Shown here piece after piece: positions 42,949 to 52,969 of a DNA stretch of 64,000 nt. This DNA comes from Bog-756 sp963738545. GTDB taxonomy: Bacteria > Actinomycetota > Acidimicrobiia > Acidimicrobiales > RAAP-2. A model generated the notes under the pieces. The model did not search any database. It worked only from the letters and a program-made list of their open reading frames with translations, and was not told the origin of the DNA. The first letter of the stretch is position 1. Each line of letters opens with the position of its first letter. The DNA is taken from NCBI GenBank assembly GCA_963738545.1, contig CAVTXA010000003.1:186001-250000 (forward strand), written 5' to 3'. The translations under genes and the position numbers were made by a program.

Positions 42949-45285
42949 ATGAGCTCCCCGAGCACCACGGATGACCACACCCCACCTCATTCGGGAGGGG
43001 CCCGCATCCTCGACGGCGTCCGGGTCATCGACTGCTCCGAAGGACTGGCCGGCCCGGTGGCCGCCCTGCTCCTGGCCGAGGCCGGGGCGGACGTGGTGAA
43101 GGTGGAGCGGCCCGGGGGGGACCCGAGCCGAGCCACCCCGGCCTTCCTCACCTGGAACCGGAGCAAGCGCAGTGTGGTGCTGGACCTCGAGTCCGAAGCC
43201 GGACGAGCGGCCCTTCACCGGCTGCTGGCCGGGGCCGACGTTCTCGTCCACGGGTTCGGTCCGTCGGCGGCGACGAGGTTCGGACTGAGCGGGGCGGCGC
43301 TGGCCGGCTCCTTCCCTCACCTCATCGCGGCGTCGGTACTGGCCTGGCCCTCGGGCCACCCGAGCGCAGACGACCCCGTCGACGATCTCCTGGTGAGCGC
43401 GCGGCTCGGCCTCTGTGACGAACAGGAGGGCCACCGCGACGGTCCGGTCTACCTGCGCGCCCCCATCGGCAGTTGGTGCGCCGCCTACCTGGCCACCATC
43501 GGGATCCTCGCCCGATTGATCCAGCGACAGCGCGGTGGGGCGGCCGGGGGGCGGGTCGAGACCAGCGTGGCCCAGGGTGCGCTGCTGCCCACCATGATGC
43601 ACTGGGCCCGGGCCGAGAGCCCCGGCCCCATGTTCGCCTTTGGCCTGCCGAAGGAGCTCCGACCCTCCCTCTTCCGGTGCGGCGACGGCATCTGGGTGCA
43701 CCTCATGCGATGTGCCGACACTGACTCCCCTCTGATGAGCGAGGGCCTGACGTCCCTCGGCGACGACGGCGTCGCCGCTGCCAATGCGGCCTGCGCCGGC
43801 CTGACCATGCCCGGCTTCCCCAACTTCGGGGCCAACCAGGCCGTGTTCGACACGCGACCCAGTGGCGAGTGGCTGGAGGACTTCTGGGCCCATGACATCC
43901 CGGCCCAGGTGGCGGCCCCGTTCGGCGCCATCCTGGCCGACGGCCAGGCCCGGCTCAACGGCTACGTCACCCGGGTGGAGGATCCGGAGCGGGGCACCAT
44001 GGTTCAGGCGGGGACCCCCTTCGCCACCCAGCCCCCGTCTCGGGTCAGCGGTCCGGCCCCGCGCCTCGGACAGCACACCGACGACGTGCTGGCGGCGTGG
44101 TCCACCTCGCCCGAGGTGCCGGCGACCCCGGCGCCCGTCCCGCCGGCCCGGTCGCCGCTGGAAGGCCTCCGGGTCCTCGATCTGGGCAACTTCCTGGCCG
44201 GGCCCCTCAGCCCGATGCTGCTGGCCGATCTGGGTGCCGACGTGGTGAAGGTCGAGGCCACCACCGGCGACCAGATGCGCCCGATCCAGCGGGTCTTCGC
44301 CTCGTGCCAGCGGGGGAAGCGCGGGGTCGCACTCGACCTCAAGTCGCCCGACGCCCGAGCGGCCCTCGAGGCCCTGATCCGCTGGGCCGACGTCGTCCAT
44401 CACAACCTCCGCCGGCCGGCGGCCCGCCGGCTCGGGATCGACTACGAACACGTGGCCGCCGTCAACCCCGACGTCATCTACTGCCACGCCAGCTCCTACG
44501 GGCCCGAGGGCGACCGGGCCGACTGGCCCGGCTACGACCAGCTGTTCCAGGCCTCGGCCGGGTGGGAGGTACTGAGTGGCGGCGAAGGCAACGATCCCAT
44601 GTGGCTCCGGTTCGGATTCATGGACCACCTCTGCGCCATGGCCTCGACGGTGGCCACGCTGCTGGCCGTCTTCCACCGGGACCGCACCGGCCGGGGCCAG
44701 GCCGTCACCAGCTCGCTGCTCGGGGCCGGCGTGCTGACCAACGGCGAGACGTTTCTGGATGCGTCCGGCAACGCCGCTCCGGTGGCCACCGTCGACCACG
44801 GGCAGACCGGCACCTCACCCGGCCACCGCCTGTACCGGCTGTCGGACGGCTGGCTGGCCCTGGGCGCCGGCACCGACGGGGAGCTGGCCCTGGCCTGCAC
44901 CGTGCTCGGTGTCTCCGGGCCCGACGAACTCGAGGGCGCCTTCGCCGGAGCCGAGTGCGGCCAGACCCTCGAGGCCCTCCGCTCCGCCGGCGTCCCCTGC
45001 GGGCCGGTGGCCACGGACCAGGGCAACGTCTTTCTCGACGACCCCCTGGCCCGCCGTCTCGGCCTGATCGCCTCGTATCCCCATGCCGAGTGGGGCCTCT
45101 TGGAGCAGGTGGGGGCCCTGTGGGACTTCGGCGATCTCGAGGTGACGCTGGACCGGGCACCGCCGGCCCTGGGTCAGCACACCGTCGAGGTCCTCACCGC
45201 GGTGGGGCTCGACGCCGACACCATCGCCGGGCTCGCCGACTGCGGGGTGGTGGTGCAGGCCCCGTCAGGCCCGCCCGTCACCTGA
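42949..45285 (+). CDS. double CaiB/BaiF-type CoA transferase in one chain
   Basis: A 778-residue protein with two family III CoA transferase-like halves. The first starts LDGVRVIDCSEGLAGPVAALLLAEAGADVVKVE and the second (from about residue 405) LEGLRVLDLGNFLAGPLSPMLLADLGADVVKVE, each then carrying the RSKRSVVLDL/RGKRGVALDL motif. Single-domain enzymes are about 400 residues and dimerise as interlocked rings, so this is a covalent tandem. The Asp of the usual YQ-x-RD/D169 region is not clear in the first half, which may be structural only. CAGGAGG precedes the ATG. Substrate unknown. Confidence 0.85.
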   Translation: MSSPSTTDDHTPPHSGGARILDGVRVIDCSEGLAGPVAALLLAEAGADVVKVERPGGDPSRATPAFLTWNRSKRSVVLDLESEAGRAALHRLLAGADVLVHGFGPSAATRFGLSGAALAGSFPHLIAASVLAWPSGHPSADDPVDDLLVSARLGLCDEQEGHRDGPVYLRAPIGSWCAAYLATIGILARLIQRQRGGAAGGRVETSVAQGALLPTMMHWARAESPGPMFAFGLPKELRPSLFRCGDGIWVHLMRCADTDSPLMSEGLTSLGDDGVAAANAACAGLTMPGFPNFGANQAVFDTRPSGEWLEDFWAHDIPAQVAAPFGAILADGQARLNGYVTRVEDPERGTMVQAGTPFATQPPSRVSGPAPRLGQHTDDVLAAWSTSPEVPATPAPVPPARSPLEGLRVLDLGNFLAGPLSPMLLADLGADVVKVEATTGDQMRPIQRVFASCQRGKRGVALDLKSPDARAALEALIRWADVVHHNLRRPAARRLGIDYEHVAAVNPDVIYCHASSYGPEGDRADWPGYDQLFQASAGWEVLSGGEGNDPMWLRFGFMDHLCAMASTVATLLAVFHRDRTGRGQAVTSSLLGAGVLTNGETFLDASGNAAPVATVDHGQTGTSPGHRLYRLSDGWLALGAGTDGELALACTVLGVSGPDELEGAFAGAECGQTLEALRSAGVPCGPVATDQGNVFLDDPLARRLGLIASYPHAEWGLLEQVGALWDFGDLEVTLDRAPPALGQHTVEVLTAVGLDADTIAGLADCGVVVQAPSGPPVT

Positions 45286-46467
45286 TCGGGGCCTCGGCCG
45301 GCCGGACCGTCCCGGCCCACCGGACAGGCCGTCGATCAGGACGGGCACGTCGCCGAGCGACCGAAGGGTGTCGTTCAGGTGGGTGCAGGTCGAGGTGCCC
45401 CTGAACTCCCGTCGCACATGGCTTCGGAGCTCGGCCATGGGCATACCCGACAGCCGGTCGGCACTGGCTAACGCCCCGGGGCACTCCACCCACGGCAGCA
45501 CGTAGGCCGTGGCCCCGATGTCGAGTATCCGTCGGCCGGATCCGTCGACGGTGCCGGCCACGCCGTACTCGTGGACGACCGACTCGGCGCCCGACTCGTC
45601 CATGTGGCTGTCCCGGAAGTGGGCGTCGAGACGGTACCGGCCGTCGGCACCCTCGGGGGCGACGACGTCCAGGCGCCGGCGGCGGCGCATGCCGTGGGGG
45701 GAGAGGGGCTCCATGGCGTGCCAGGCGAAGGGGTCGTCGGGGTCCTCGAGCACCGGCGCCGGTGGCCCCGTGGGTACGGGGATGTCACCCGTGGAGCGGA
45801 TGGTGACCATCATGGTCCCGTCATGGGCCCATCCGGCACACAGGTCGTCCTGGGCCGTCATCATGCCCGCCGCACCCGATGCGGCCCCGCCGGTGGCCTC
45901 CGACGCCCGGGCGCGGCTGAACAACCCGGCCCGCTGCATGGCGTAGCCCGAGACCAGGGTGGCGCCAGGCAGGTCGTCCAACAGCAGGTGCAGGAGCGTC
46001 CCCGCCTCCTGCTCGGCCGGACAGACCTGGCCGACCCGTGACCGGAAGCCCGGGCCCACCAGGGTCCCGAGCAGCCCGTCCAGGCCGGGGACGGGGGGCG
46101 AGACGACGATCTCCACGAGCTGCCGGCTCGATCCGTCGATCCGGGCGGTGAACGCCACCTCGCCGAGGACCGACGGAACGCGATCGGGACCGGTGCGCAG
46201 ATCCCGGGCCCGGGCGGTGACCACCGAGTCGCCCCCGAACCCCTGGGGTCGGGCCGTGTCGATGCTGGATGTCCGCCGGACTGAGCCGGGCCTCCTCGGG
46301 ACGGTGCCGCGCACCGGGTCCTTCGGGCCGGCCGCCTCGGGCAGGAACAGCATCAGCGCCGAGACCGTCCCGAGCGGGCCGCCGCACCCGGGCGGCTCCG
46401 GCGTGATGGCCTTCGCCGGTCCCCGCCGAGTCGGACCTCGGCCGGATCCGGGCTCGGCTCGCTCCAC
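45265..46467 (-). CDS. DUF2889-domain protein
   Basis: About 400 residues. The middle and end fit DUF2889: RRPGSVRRTSSIDTARPQGF, a LVEIVVSPPVPGLDGLLG strand pair, GFRSRVG, and the closing CTHLNDTLRSLGDVP. The function of the family is unknown. The start is uncertain: GTG 46467 and ATG 46353 are in frame, while an ATG at about 46488 has a good AAGGGGAG site but is in another frame that stops after some 45 codons, so a 5-prime frameshift is possible. Its end overlaps the convergent CoA transferase by 21 bp. Confidence 0.65.
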   Translation of the reverse strand: MERAEPGSGRGPTRRGPAKAITPEPPGCGGPLGTVSALMLFLPEAAGPKDPVRGTVPRRPGSVRRTSSIDTARPQGFGGDSVVTARARDLRTGPDRVPSVLGEVAFTARIDGSSRQLVEIVVSPPVPGLDGLLGTLVGPGFRSRVGQVCPAEQEAGTLLHLLLDDLPGATLVSGYAMQRAGLFSRARASEATGGAASGAAGMMTAQDDLCAGWAHDGTMMVTIRSTGDIPVPTGPPAPVLEDPDDPFAWHAMEPLSPHGMRRRRRLDVVAPEGADGRYRLDAHFRDSHMDESGAESVVHEYGVAGTVDGSGRRILDIGATAYVLPWVECPGALASADRLSGMPMAELRSHVRREFRGTSTCTHLNDTLRSLGDVPVLIDGLSGGPGRSGRPRPRSGDGRA

Positions 46468-46690
46468 GTCGGAATGTTCGACAGACTCATGGCATGCTCC
46501 CCTTGGAGGTCGGTCCCCGTGGACGAGTCGGGCGGCGCTCCGCTGGAACACTACCGTCGCCCCGCCTCCCGGCCGACAGCCGACGCCGGCCGTTCGTTGC
46601 CGCAACACCGGTGGCGGGGTTCGCTGCCCCCGGCACCCCGTCCGCCGGCGGCGTGCCGCGTCGGGGCACCCGAGGCGGTGGCCCACCGCG

Positions 46691-47926
46691 GTGACTGATC
46701 CCGTCGATCCGCAGCTCCCGACCTCCCTGCGGTGGCCTCAGGGCTTCATGTGGGGCACCGGGGCATCCTCCACCCAGTGCGAAGGTGCCGCCCCGGCGTC
46801 GGACTGGTGGGACTGGGAGCGCTCGGGCCATGCCCCGCTGTCCGGCGGCGGCAACGGCTTCGCCACCCGGTTCGCCGAGGACTTCGGACTGCTGGCCGGT
46901 CTGGGACTCGTCCACCACCGCCTGTCCCTCGAATGGGCCCGGCTCGAACCCGAGCCGGGTCGCCACGACCCCGGCGCCGTGGCCCACTACCGCTCCGTCC
47001 TGACGGTGGCCCGGGACGCCGGGGTCTCACCGTGGGTCTGTCTGCACCACTTCACGCTCCCGAGATGGTTCCTCCAGACCGGGGGCTTCGCCGTGGCCCG
47101 GAACCGGATCGACCTCTGGGGGCGCCACGTGGACTTCGTGGCCGAGACGTTCGGCGATCTCGTGGACGGGTGGCAGCCGGTGAACGAGACGAACTACTAC
47201 GCCCGGGCCGCCTACGGCGGACGGGGCTGGCCCCCCGGGCACGACGATCGCCAGGAGGTGGCGATGGTGCACGAGGCCATGCATTTGGCTGCGGCCGAGG
47301 CCGCCGTCCGGCTCCGGCAGACCGGCGCTCCCGTCTCCTCCATCTTCGGGCTGTCACCGATCGTTCCCCAGGACGACGACCCGACCACGACGGCCCTGGC
47401 CCAGAAGCTGTACGACTACTACTGGGAGCCGGGCATCGGCCTGTTCGGCCACGGCGTGCTGCGGGTGCCGGGTCGTCCACCCGTCGAGCGCCCCGACCTG
47501 GCCGGATCCTTCGACCTGTTCGGGTTCTCCTACTACGCGGCGATGGGCGTGCAGGGCGGTCGCCTGGCCCTGCATCCCCCCCACGCACCGGTGTCCCCCC
47601 TGGGCTACGGCATCTGGGCCGACGGTGTGGGCCTGGTGCTCGACCGCCTGGCGGCCGAGCTGCCCGACACACCCCTCCTCGTGGCCGAGTTCGGCATCGG
47701 TACCGACGACGACGACGTCCGGGCCACCTACCTGGAGCGGGGGCTGGCGGTGGTCCACGGCGCCATCGCCCGGGGCGTCGATGTGCGTGGCCTCTTCCAC
47801 TGGACGGCGGTGGACAACTACGAATGGCTCCACGGCTACGACGTGGCCTTCGGGATCATCAGAGCCGATCGCACCGTGAGGGCCAGTGCCAAGGTCCTGC
47901 AGCGTGAGGCGCTCGCCGGGCCGTAG
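46691..47926 (+). CDS. GH1-family glycoside hydrolase
   Basis: A 411-residue (beta/alpha)8 glycosidase. FMWGTGASSTQCEGA is the typical N-terminal signature. The acid/base Glu166 is in WQPVNETNYY, where Thr replaces the Pro of NEP, and the nucleophile Glu333 is in LVAEFGIG, where the usual TENG is changed. GLFHWTAVDNYEWLHGY near the end is the conserved aglycone-site Trp region. It is shorter than most GH1 enzymes (about 450). No signal peptide, so cytosolic. Start GTG 46691 chosen by the family N terminus. Confidence 0.83.
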   Translation: MTDPVDPQLPTSLRWPQGFMWGTGASSTQCEGAAPASDWWDWERSGHAPLSGGGNGFATRFAEDFGLLAGLGLVHHRLSLEWARLEPEPGRHDPGAVAHYRSVLTVARDAGVSPWVCLHHFTLPRWFLQTGGFAVARNRIDLWGRHVDFVAETFGDLVDGWQPVNETNYYARAAYGGRGWPPGHDDRQEVAMVHEAMHLAAAEAAVRLRQTGAPVSSIFGLSPIVPQDDDPTTTALAQKLYDYYWEPGIGLFGHGVLRVPGRPPVERPDLAGSFDLFGFSYYAAMGVQGGRLALHPPHAPVSPLGYGIWADGVGLVLDRLAAELPDTPLLVAEFGIGTDDDDVRATYLERGLAVVHGAIARGVDVRGLFHWTAVDNYEWLHGYDVAFGIIRADRTVRASAKVLQREALAGP

Positions 47927-47948
47927 GCGGTCGCCCCGCTCAAAGCCA

Positions 47949-49691
47949 TCAGGCCGGACGGCCACCCCGTACCAGCGCACCGGGCAGCACCCCGGTCATC
48001 TCGTCATGGTCGAGGACCTGCTCCCCGCTGACGAAGGTGGCCACATAGCCCACGGCCCGCTGCACCAGGCGCCCGGCGTCCCCGGGGAGATCGTCGACCT
48101 TCTCGGGATGGAGGAGGCGGAGCCGCTCGTGATCGATGAGGTTGAGGTCGGCCTTCCGTCCGGCGGCGATCACCCCCCGATCGTGGAACCCGTAGAGTTC
48201 GGCGGGATCGCGGGTCAGCCGACGGACCGCCGTCTCCAACGGAAGTCGCGGTCCCCGCTGCCGGTCCCTCGCCCAGTGGGTGAGCAGGTAGGTGGTCATG
48301 CTGGCATCCGAGACCAGTCCCACGTGGGCACCGGCGTCTCCCAGTCCCTGCACCGTGGAAGGGTCGAGCATCATCTGGCGGAGACCGTCATACGAGCCAC
48401 CGCTGTAGTTGAGGAGCGGCAACAGCAGGAACTCCCGGCCGTCGAAGTCGAGAAGGCGGTCGTAGGCCACCTCCCACGGGTCCCTCCCCTCCCGACGGGC
48501 GATGGACGCCACGCTGGCCCCGGGGGCGGGCTCGTAGTCGAGGTCGGATCCCAAGGGGAAGAGGTTCTCGAATCCCCCTCGCCCGAACCGGTCCAAGGCC
48601 ATGGGACCGTTGCGATCGGCCCGCTCACCCAGGATCCTCGCTTTGATCTCCGGACGTCGCAGTTCGGCCACCCGACGATCGAGGGGGAGACCGGCCAACG
48701 CGGCATAGGTGGCCCGGTGGCGGAACGGGTTGAGCTTGGACTGGTGGCCCATCAGCACCCCGAAACAGCGGGACCCGACCTGGGGGTGGAGGCGCGCCCC
48801 TCCGGCATTGGCCCGGTGCACGGCCTCGAACCAGGGGTGCCAGTCCTCGGGGTCGGGGCCGCCCTGCTCCATGACCAGGAACGTCACGGGCTGGCCACTG
48901 GCCACGCCGAGCCGGACGATCCACTCCAGCTCCTCGTCCATCGAGCCCCGCCGGTCGCCGGCCATCTCGCCCCCGACGCCGGCCGGCGTCAGTTGGAAGA
49001 CGCCTCCCCCGCCGGCCACCAGCGCGCCCATCATCACCTCGAGCTCCCGCTCGGGGGCGTACGTTCCCGGCACCGTCCGGCCGGCGATGTCCCGGTGTCC
49101 GGCCGTCCGGCCCGTAGCGAAGCCGACGGCACCGGCGGAGACAGCTCCCGCCACGATGGCCGCCATGGCCTCCAGGTCCTCGGCCGTGGCGTCCTCCAGC
49201 GCCCGCTCCCCCATGACATAGGAGCGGACGGCCGCGTGGGGCACGTGGGCGGACAGGTCCATGCTTCGCCGCGTCCGCTCCAGCGCGTCCAGATAGTCGG
49301 GGAACGTCTCCCAGTCCCAACGGATCCCCTCGGACAGCGCGGCGCCGGGGATGTCCTCCACCCCCTCCATGATGTCGATGAGCGCCTGATGACCCCCGGG
49401 GCGGGCCGGGGCGAAGCCCACTCCGCAGTTGCCCATCACCGCGGTGGTCACCCCGTGCCAGCACGAGGGCGTGAGGTACGGATCCCACGTCGCCTGGCCG
49501 TCGAAATGGGTGTGGATGTCGACGAAGCCGGGCGTCAGCACCAGGCCGTCGGCCTCGACGATCCGATGGGCGGCGCCCAGGTCGCTCCCCACGTCGACGA
49601 TGACCGCGCCGTCGATGGCCACATCGGCCCGTCGCGCCGGGAGCCCGGTCCCGTCGACCAGTTCGGCTCCCCTGATCACCAGGTCATGCAC
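47949..49691 (-). CDS. N-acyl-D-amino-acid deacylase-type amidohydrolase
   Basis: A 580-residue metal-dependent amidohydrolase. It has the VLTPGFVDIHTHFDGQATWDP opening with H-x-H, GNCGVGFAPARPG, the ERELEVMMGALVAGGG region and GDAGAHVGLVSDASMTTYLL, and the C-terminal AAGRKADLNLIDHERL strand. This is the D-aminoacylase/dihydroorotase-like subfamily widespread in actinobacteria; many members are annotated but few have known substrates. GTG start at 49691. It is convergent with the GH1 gene, 22 bp apart. Confidence 0.86.
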   Translation of the reverse strand: MHDLVIRGAELVDGTGLPARRADVAIDGAVIVDVGSDLGAAHRIVEADGLVLTPGFVDIHTHFDGQATWDPYLTPSCWHGVTTAVMGNCGVGFAPARPGGHQALIDIMEGVEDIPGAALSEGIRWDWETFPDYLDALERTRRSMDLSAHVPHAAVRSYVMGERALEDATAEDLEAMAAIVAGAVSAGAVGFATGRTAGHRDIAGRTVPGTYAPERELEVMMGALVAGGGGVFQLTPAGVGGEMAGDRRGSMDEELEWIVRLGVASGQPVTFLVMEQGGPDPEDWHPWFEAVHRANAGGARLHPQVGSRCFGVLMGHQSKLNPFRHRATYAALAGLPLDRRVAELRRPEIKARILGERADRNGPMALDRFGRGGFENLFPLGSDLDYEPAPGASVASIARREGRDPWEVAYDRLLDFDGREFLLLPLLNYSGGSYDGLRQMMLDPSTVQGLGDAGAHVGLVSDASMTTYLLTHWARDRQRGPRLPLETAVRRLTRDPAELYGFHDRGVIAAGRKADLNLIDHERLRLLHPEKVDDLPGDAGRLVQRAVGYVATFVSGEQVLDHDEMTGVLPGALVRGGRPA

Positions 49692-50040
49692 GTCGGGCCA
49701 CCAGGGGAGCGTTGCCTCGGATGCGGGTACGAGCGCTCGGCACGGGTGGTGTCCTCTCCGTCGGAACCGCGGGGTCGACGGATCCCACGCTACCGGGACG
49801 ACGCCCGTTCAGTCGGAGGTGGACGTCCAACTGAGCGCCGGCCACTGCCGAGGGCGGCTGCGACGGCAGAGGGCGCATCCGCCTGGGCCCTCTGCCGCGC
49901 CGCCCCGTGGGGGCACAACACCACCGGTTCCCGCCAGACCGCATCGTCGCGCACGATCCCACGAAAAGCACCACAGAATTTCTCCGGGATTATGCAGTAG
50001 TACTCTCGCGTAATTCATCGGAGCGATCGGACGGGGCCCC
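49692..50040. other. divergent intergenic region
   Basis: About 350 bp between the deacylase gene and the TetR-like gene. The left part is GC-rich without a recognisable gene. The right end is notably A/T-rich and holds the inverted repeat listed at 49989-50014, probably the promoter of the regulator. Confidence 0.45.
49989..50014. promoter_or_regulatory. imperfect inverted repeat upstream of the TetR-like gene
   Basis: ATTATGC (49989-49995) faces GCGTAAT (50008-50014) across 12 bp containing AGTACT. It ends 26 bp before the regulator ATG in an A/T-rich patch, so it may be an autoregulatory site or promoter. Confidence 0.4.
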
Positions 50041-51294
50041 ATGACCACGGAGAGCAAAGCCACCACGAGAGGGCGGCCGCCGGGACCCAGTCTGGCCAGC
50101 GAGGCGGTGGCCATCCTGGAGAGGAACGCGTTCGCCTCCATGCGCGGACCGAACAGCAGAGGGGCCGTACCCCGGAGCGCCTTCGGTCACATCGACGTCT
50201 CCACGGTGGACCGCTCGGTGAGGCGGGCGTTCCCCGGCGAGAAAGGCCGGACGCCGTTCGACCTGGCCGCCCACCACGTCTGCAGCATCGACAGCGGGAC
50301 CACGGACACGCTGCAGTCGGTGTTCGAGGCCGTCCAGCAGAGCTTCCGGGACGCCGACGAGATCGGCGAGACGCTCCGGGTCTTCCTGCGGGCCAACTTC
50401 GAGGTGGCCTGTCACGAGGAGGGCCTGCTGGCCACCCTGATCGTCCAGACGGCCGCTTGCGCCTACATCGAGTCCCAGTCGTCGGCGACGGAGGCATCGG
50501 AGGCATCCGACCAGGACCGGGCCGCCCGTGAGGTGATCGCCATGCGTCAGCAGTTGAGCGCCCTGATGGTCGACAACTACACGGCCGGACTGACCACGGC
50601 ACTCCGTCGGCTCCGACGGCGGCCGAAGGCGGACTGCAGCATGCAGAAGATCGTGCTGGCCGTAATGGCCTCGAGCGACGGTTTTCTCCTCTTCCACAAA
50701 TTGCAAGGGGACCTGTTCGACGCCGATCTCGTCGTCGAGACCCAGTGGAGCATCATCTGGGGACTGACCGAGCCCGGCCTGCTCGACCCGCCCGACCGGT
50801 TCAACCCCTCCGAGCGGGACCTCGTGCAAGCCGCCCTCGGGGTGTTCGCCGAGGGCCGGCCCCCCGACCTCGAACGGCTGGCCGGCGACTGCGGCATCCC
50901 CCTGCACGAGGCGCGTGAGCTGTTTCCTGACGACGACGTGCTGGCCCAGCGGTGCATGGACTATGCCGTGGGCAGTTCGGTGGAGACCGAGGCCATCGCC
51001 GTCAACGTCCGAGGAGCAGAGCTCGCCGCCGTCCGCGATCTCCTGATCGCCACGACCAAGCAGGCATCAGCGACGCCTCTGCTCGTGGACATCCTCCGGC
51101 GAGACAAGGATGCCGGCTTCTGTGCCGAGGCCCGCCGTCACATCGCCGAGGCGCTCAGCCAGTCCGATGCCATCAACCTCGATCGCAGCACCGCCGAGGG
51201 GGTGGCCCTGATGTTGGTCGACGCCGCCCTACAGGGTGGGGCCGGGCAGTCGGTGTGGGAGGCCGGGCTGAACGCCTTCGCCACCCGAGGATGA
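50041..51294 (+). CDS. two-module TetR-like regulator
   Basis: A 417-residue protein about twice TetR length. The N-terminal part (RGRPPGPSLASEAVAILERNAF, then HIDVSTVDRSVRRAFPG) looks like a diverged TetR HTH followed by a helical domain to about residue 240. A second possible HTH follows (FNPSERDLVQAALGVFAEGRPPDLERLAGDCGI, then ELFPDDDVLAQ) at about residues 258-305, again with a helical domain. It could be a fused TetR dimer. The family is not firmly recognised. ATG at 50041. Confidence 0.55.
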   Translation: MTTESKATTRGRPPGPSLASEAVAILERNAFASMRGPNSRGAVPRSAFGHIDVSTVDRSVRRAFPGEKGRTPFDLAAHHVCSIDSGTTDTLQSVFEAVQQSFRDADEIGETLRVFLRANFEVACHEEGLLATLIVQTAACAYIESQSSATEASEASDQDRAAREVIAMRQQLSALMVDNYTAGLTTALRRLRRRPKADCSMQKIVLAVMASSDGFLLFHKLQGDLFDADLVVETQWSIIWGLTEPGLLDPPDRFNPSERDLVQAALGVFAEGRPPDLERLAGDCGIPLHEARELFPDDDVLAQRCMDYAVGSSVETEAIAVNVRGAELAAVRDLLIATTKQASATPLLVDILRRDKDAGFCAEARRHIAEALSQSDAINLDRSTAEGVALMLVDAALQGGAGQSVWEAGLNAFATRG

Positions 51295-51360
51295 GCCGGG
51301 CCGCCCGTCAGGGCGACGGTGGTGACGACCCCGACCCCGGCCTCCGGCCGCCGGTGCCGG

Positions 51361-52969
51361 TCAGGCCCGACCGGCCTCCGACGTGACCAGGGCATCGGCC
51401 CGTTCCCTCAGCTGGTTCTTGGCCACCTTGTCCAGGGTGGCCTTCGGGAACTCGTCGACCACGTAGACCGCCCGGGGCACCTTGAAGTCGGCGAGATTGG
51501 CGGCGCACGTCTCGATGATGGCCTTCTCCAGTCGATTGTCGTCCTCGTCGGCGGCGGGGCCCTTGATGACGAAGGCCACCGGCACTTCGTTCAACATGGG
51601 GTGGGACTGGGCCACGACGGCCACGTCGGTGAGTCCCGGCACCTGGCGGCACACATCCTCCACCTCCCGGGCGGAGACGTTCTCGCCACCGACCTTCAGC
51701 ACGTCGCCGTCCCGGTCGCAGTAGACGAAGTTGCCCCCTTCGGCCAGGCGGACGATGTCGCCGGTCCTGAACCACCCGTCGTCGGTGAAGCTCTTGGCCA
51801 TGGCCTCGGGGTTGTCGTAGTACTCGTAGAAGAGCTGGATGCCTCGTGTGCCCCGGACCCAGAGCTCCCCGGGCTGGCCGTCCTGGCACACCCCGCCGGT
51901 GTCCCGGTCCACCACCAGGAGCTCGTAGCCGGGCGTGGGCTTGCCCATCGAACCCTTGGGGACCATCCGGCCCGGATTGTCGTTGGTGGCGTGGATGACC
52001 GTCTCGGTCATCCCGTAGGCCGGCACCACCCGGAACCCGAGCCACTGTTCCAGCTCGGGGACGATCAGCCCGAACACTCCCACCTTCACCGAGTGCTCGG
52101 GGATGGGCTGTCCGGCCACGGCGTTGTAGACGAAGGGGATCAGGGAAAGATGGGTGACCTTGTGCTTGGTCACCACCTCCCAGAACCGCGAGGACGAGAA
52201 CTTGGGCTGGAGCACCACCGTCCCGCCGACGCCCAAGGTGGTCCAGAACGACCAGCTCTGGGCATTGACGTGGAAGAAGGGCAGGAACACCAGGTAGATG
52301 TCGTCGCGCTCCATGGAGATGTTGGTGGGGCCGACCCGTCCCGCCCACAGGCGCGTTGGCATGGGTGTGGACCACTGCCTTGGGCTGCGAGGTGGTTCCC
52401 GAGGTGAAGAGGATCCCCACGGGGGCCATGGGATCGGGTTCGCGCTCGACCAGGTCCCCGGCGTCCCCCCGCAGGGTGGCGAACGGCTCGACACCGCCCA
52501 ACGCCGGAGCGGGGGCGGCCGGCTCGCCGCTGTCGTCGGCGGTGACCACGATCCAACCCAGGTCGGGACCGGACTCCTGGACCAGTGAGGCGTACTGGGG
52601 TTGCGTCACGGCACCCACGCACCCCGTCTTGGCGATGAAGAACTCGAGCTCGGCCCGGACCGACCGGGTGTTGGTCGTCACCCCCACCGCCCCGACGGTG
52701 GCGCACGCGTACCAGGCGAGCACCATCTCGGGGCAGTTGTCCGCATGGATCAGCACCTTGTCCCCGGCGGTCACGCCGCGGCCGGCCAGGCCCACGGCGA
52801 TCCGCCGCACCTCCAACCAGAACTCGGCGTAGGTCCACGCACCGGGCCCACCGCTCCTGGGCTCCCAGATCAGGAAGGTCTTGTCCGGCTGGAGCTCGGC
52901 CCAGTACCGCAACAGCCACGGGATGTCCTGACCGGCGAACTGGAACCCCGCTGCCGAATGCTCGTCCAT
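51361..52969 (-). pseudogene. AMP-forming acyl-CoA synthetase with a frameshift
   Basis: From the ATG at 52969 (GGAGAGG upstream) one frame gives a normal N terminus (FAGQDIPWLLRYWAELQPDKTF) and the A3 motif LFTSGTTSQPKAVVHTHANA, then runs into unrelated sequence. From about 52350 another frame continues the family exactly (LWAGRVGPTNISMERDDIYL, YGMTETVIHA, WFRTGDIVRL, GDVLKVGGENVS, DKVAKNQLRE). Removing one C from GCGCCTGTGG at 52350-52351 joins the two into a roughly 535-residue enzyme. Either a recent pseudogene or a consensus error; the downstream part shows no further decay, which favours error or a very recent change. Confidence 0.8.
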
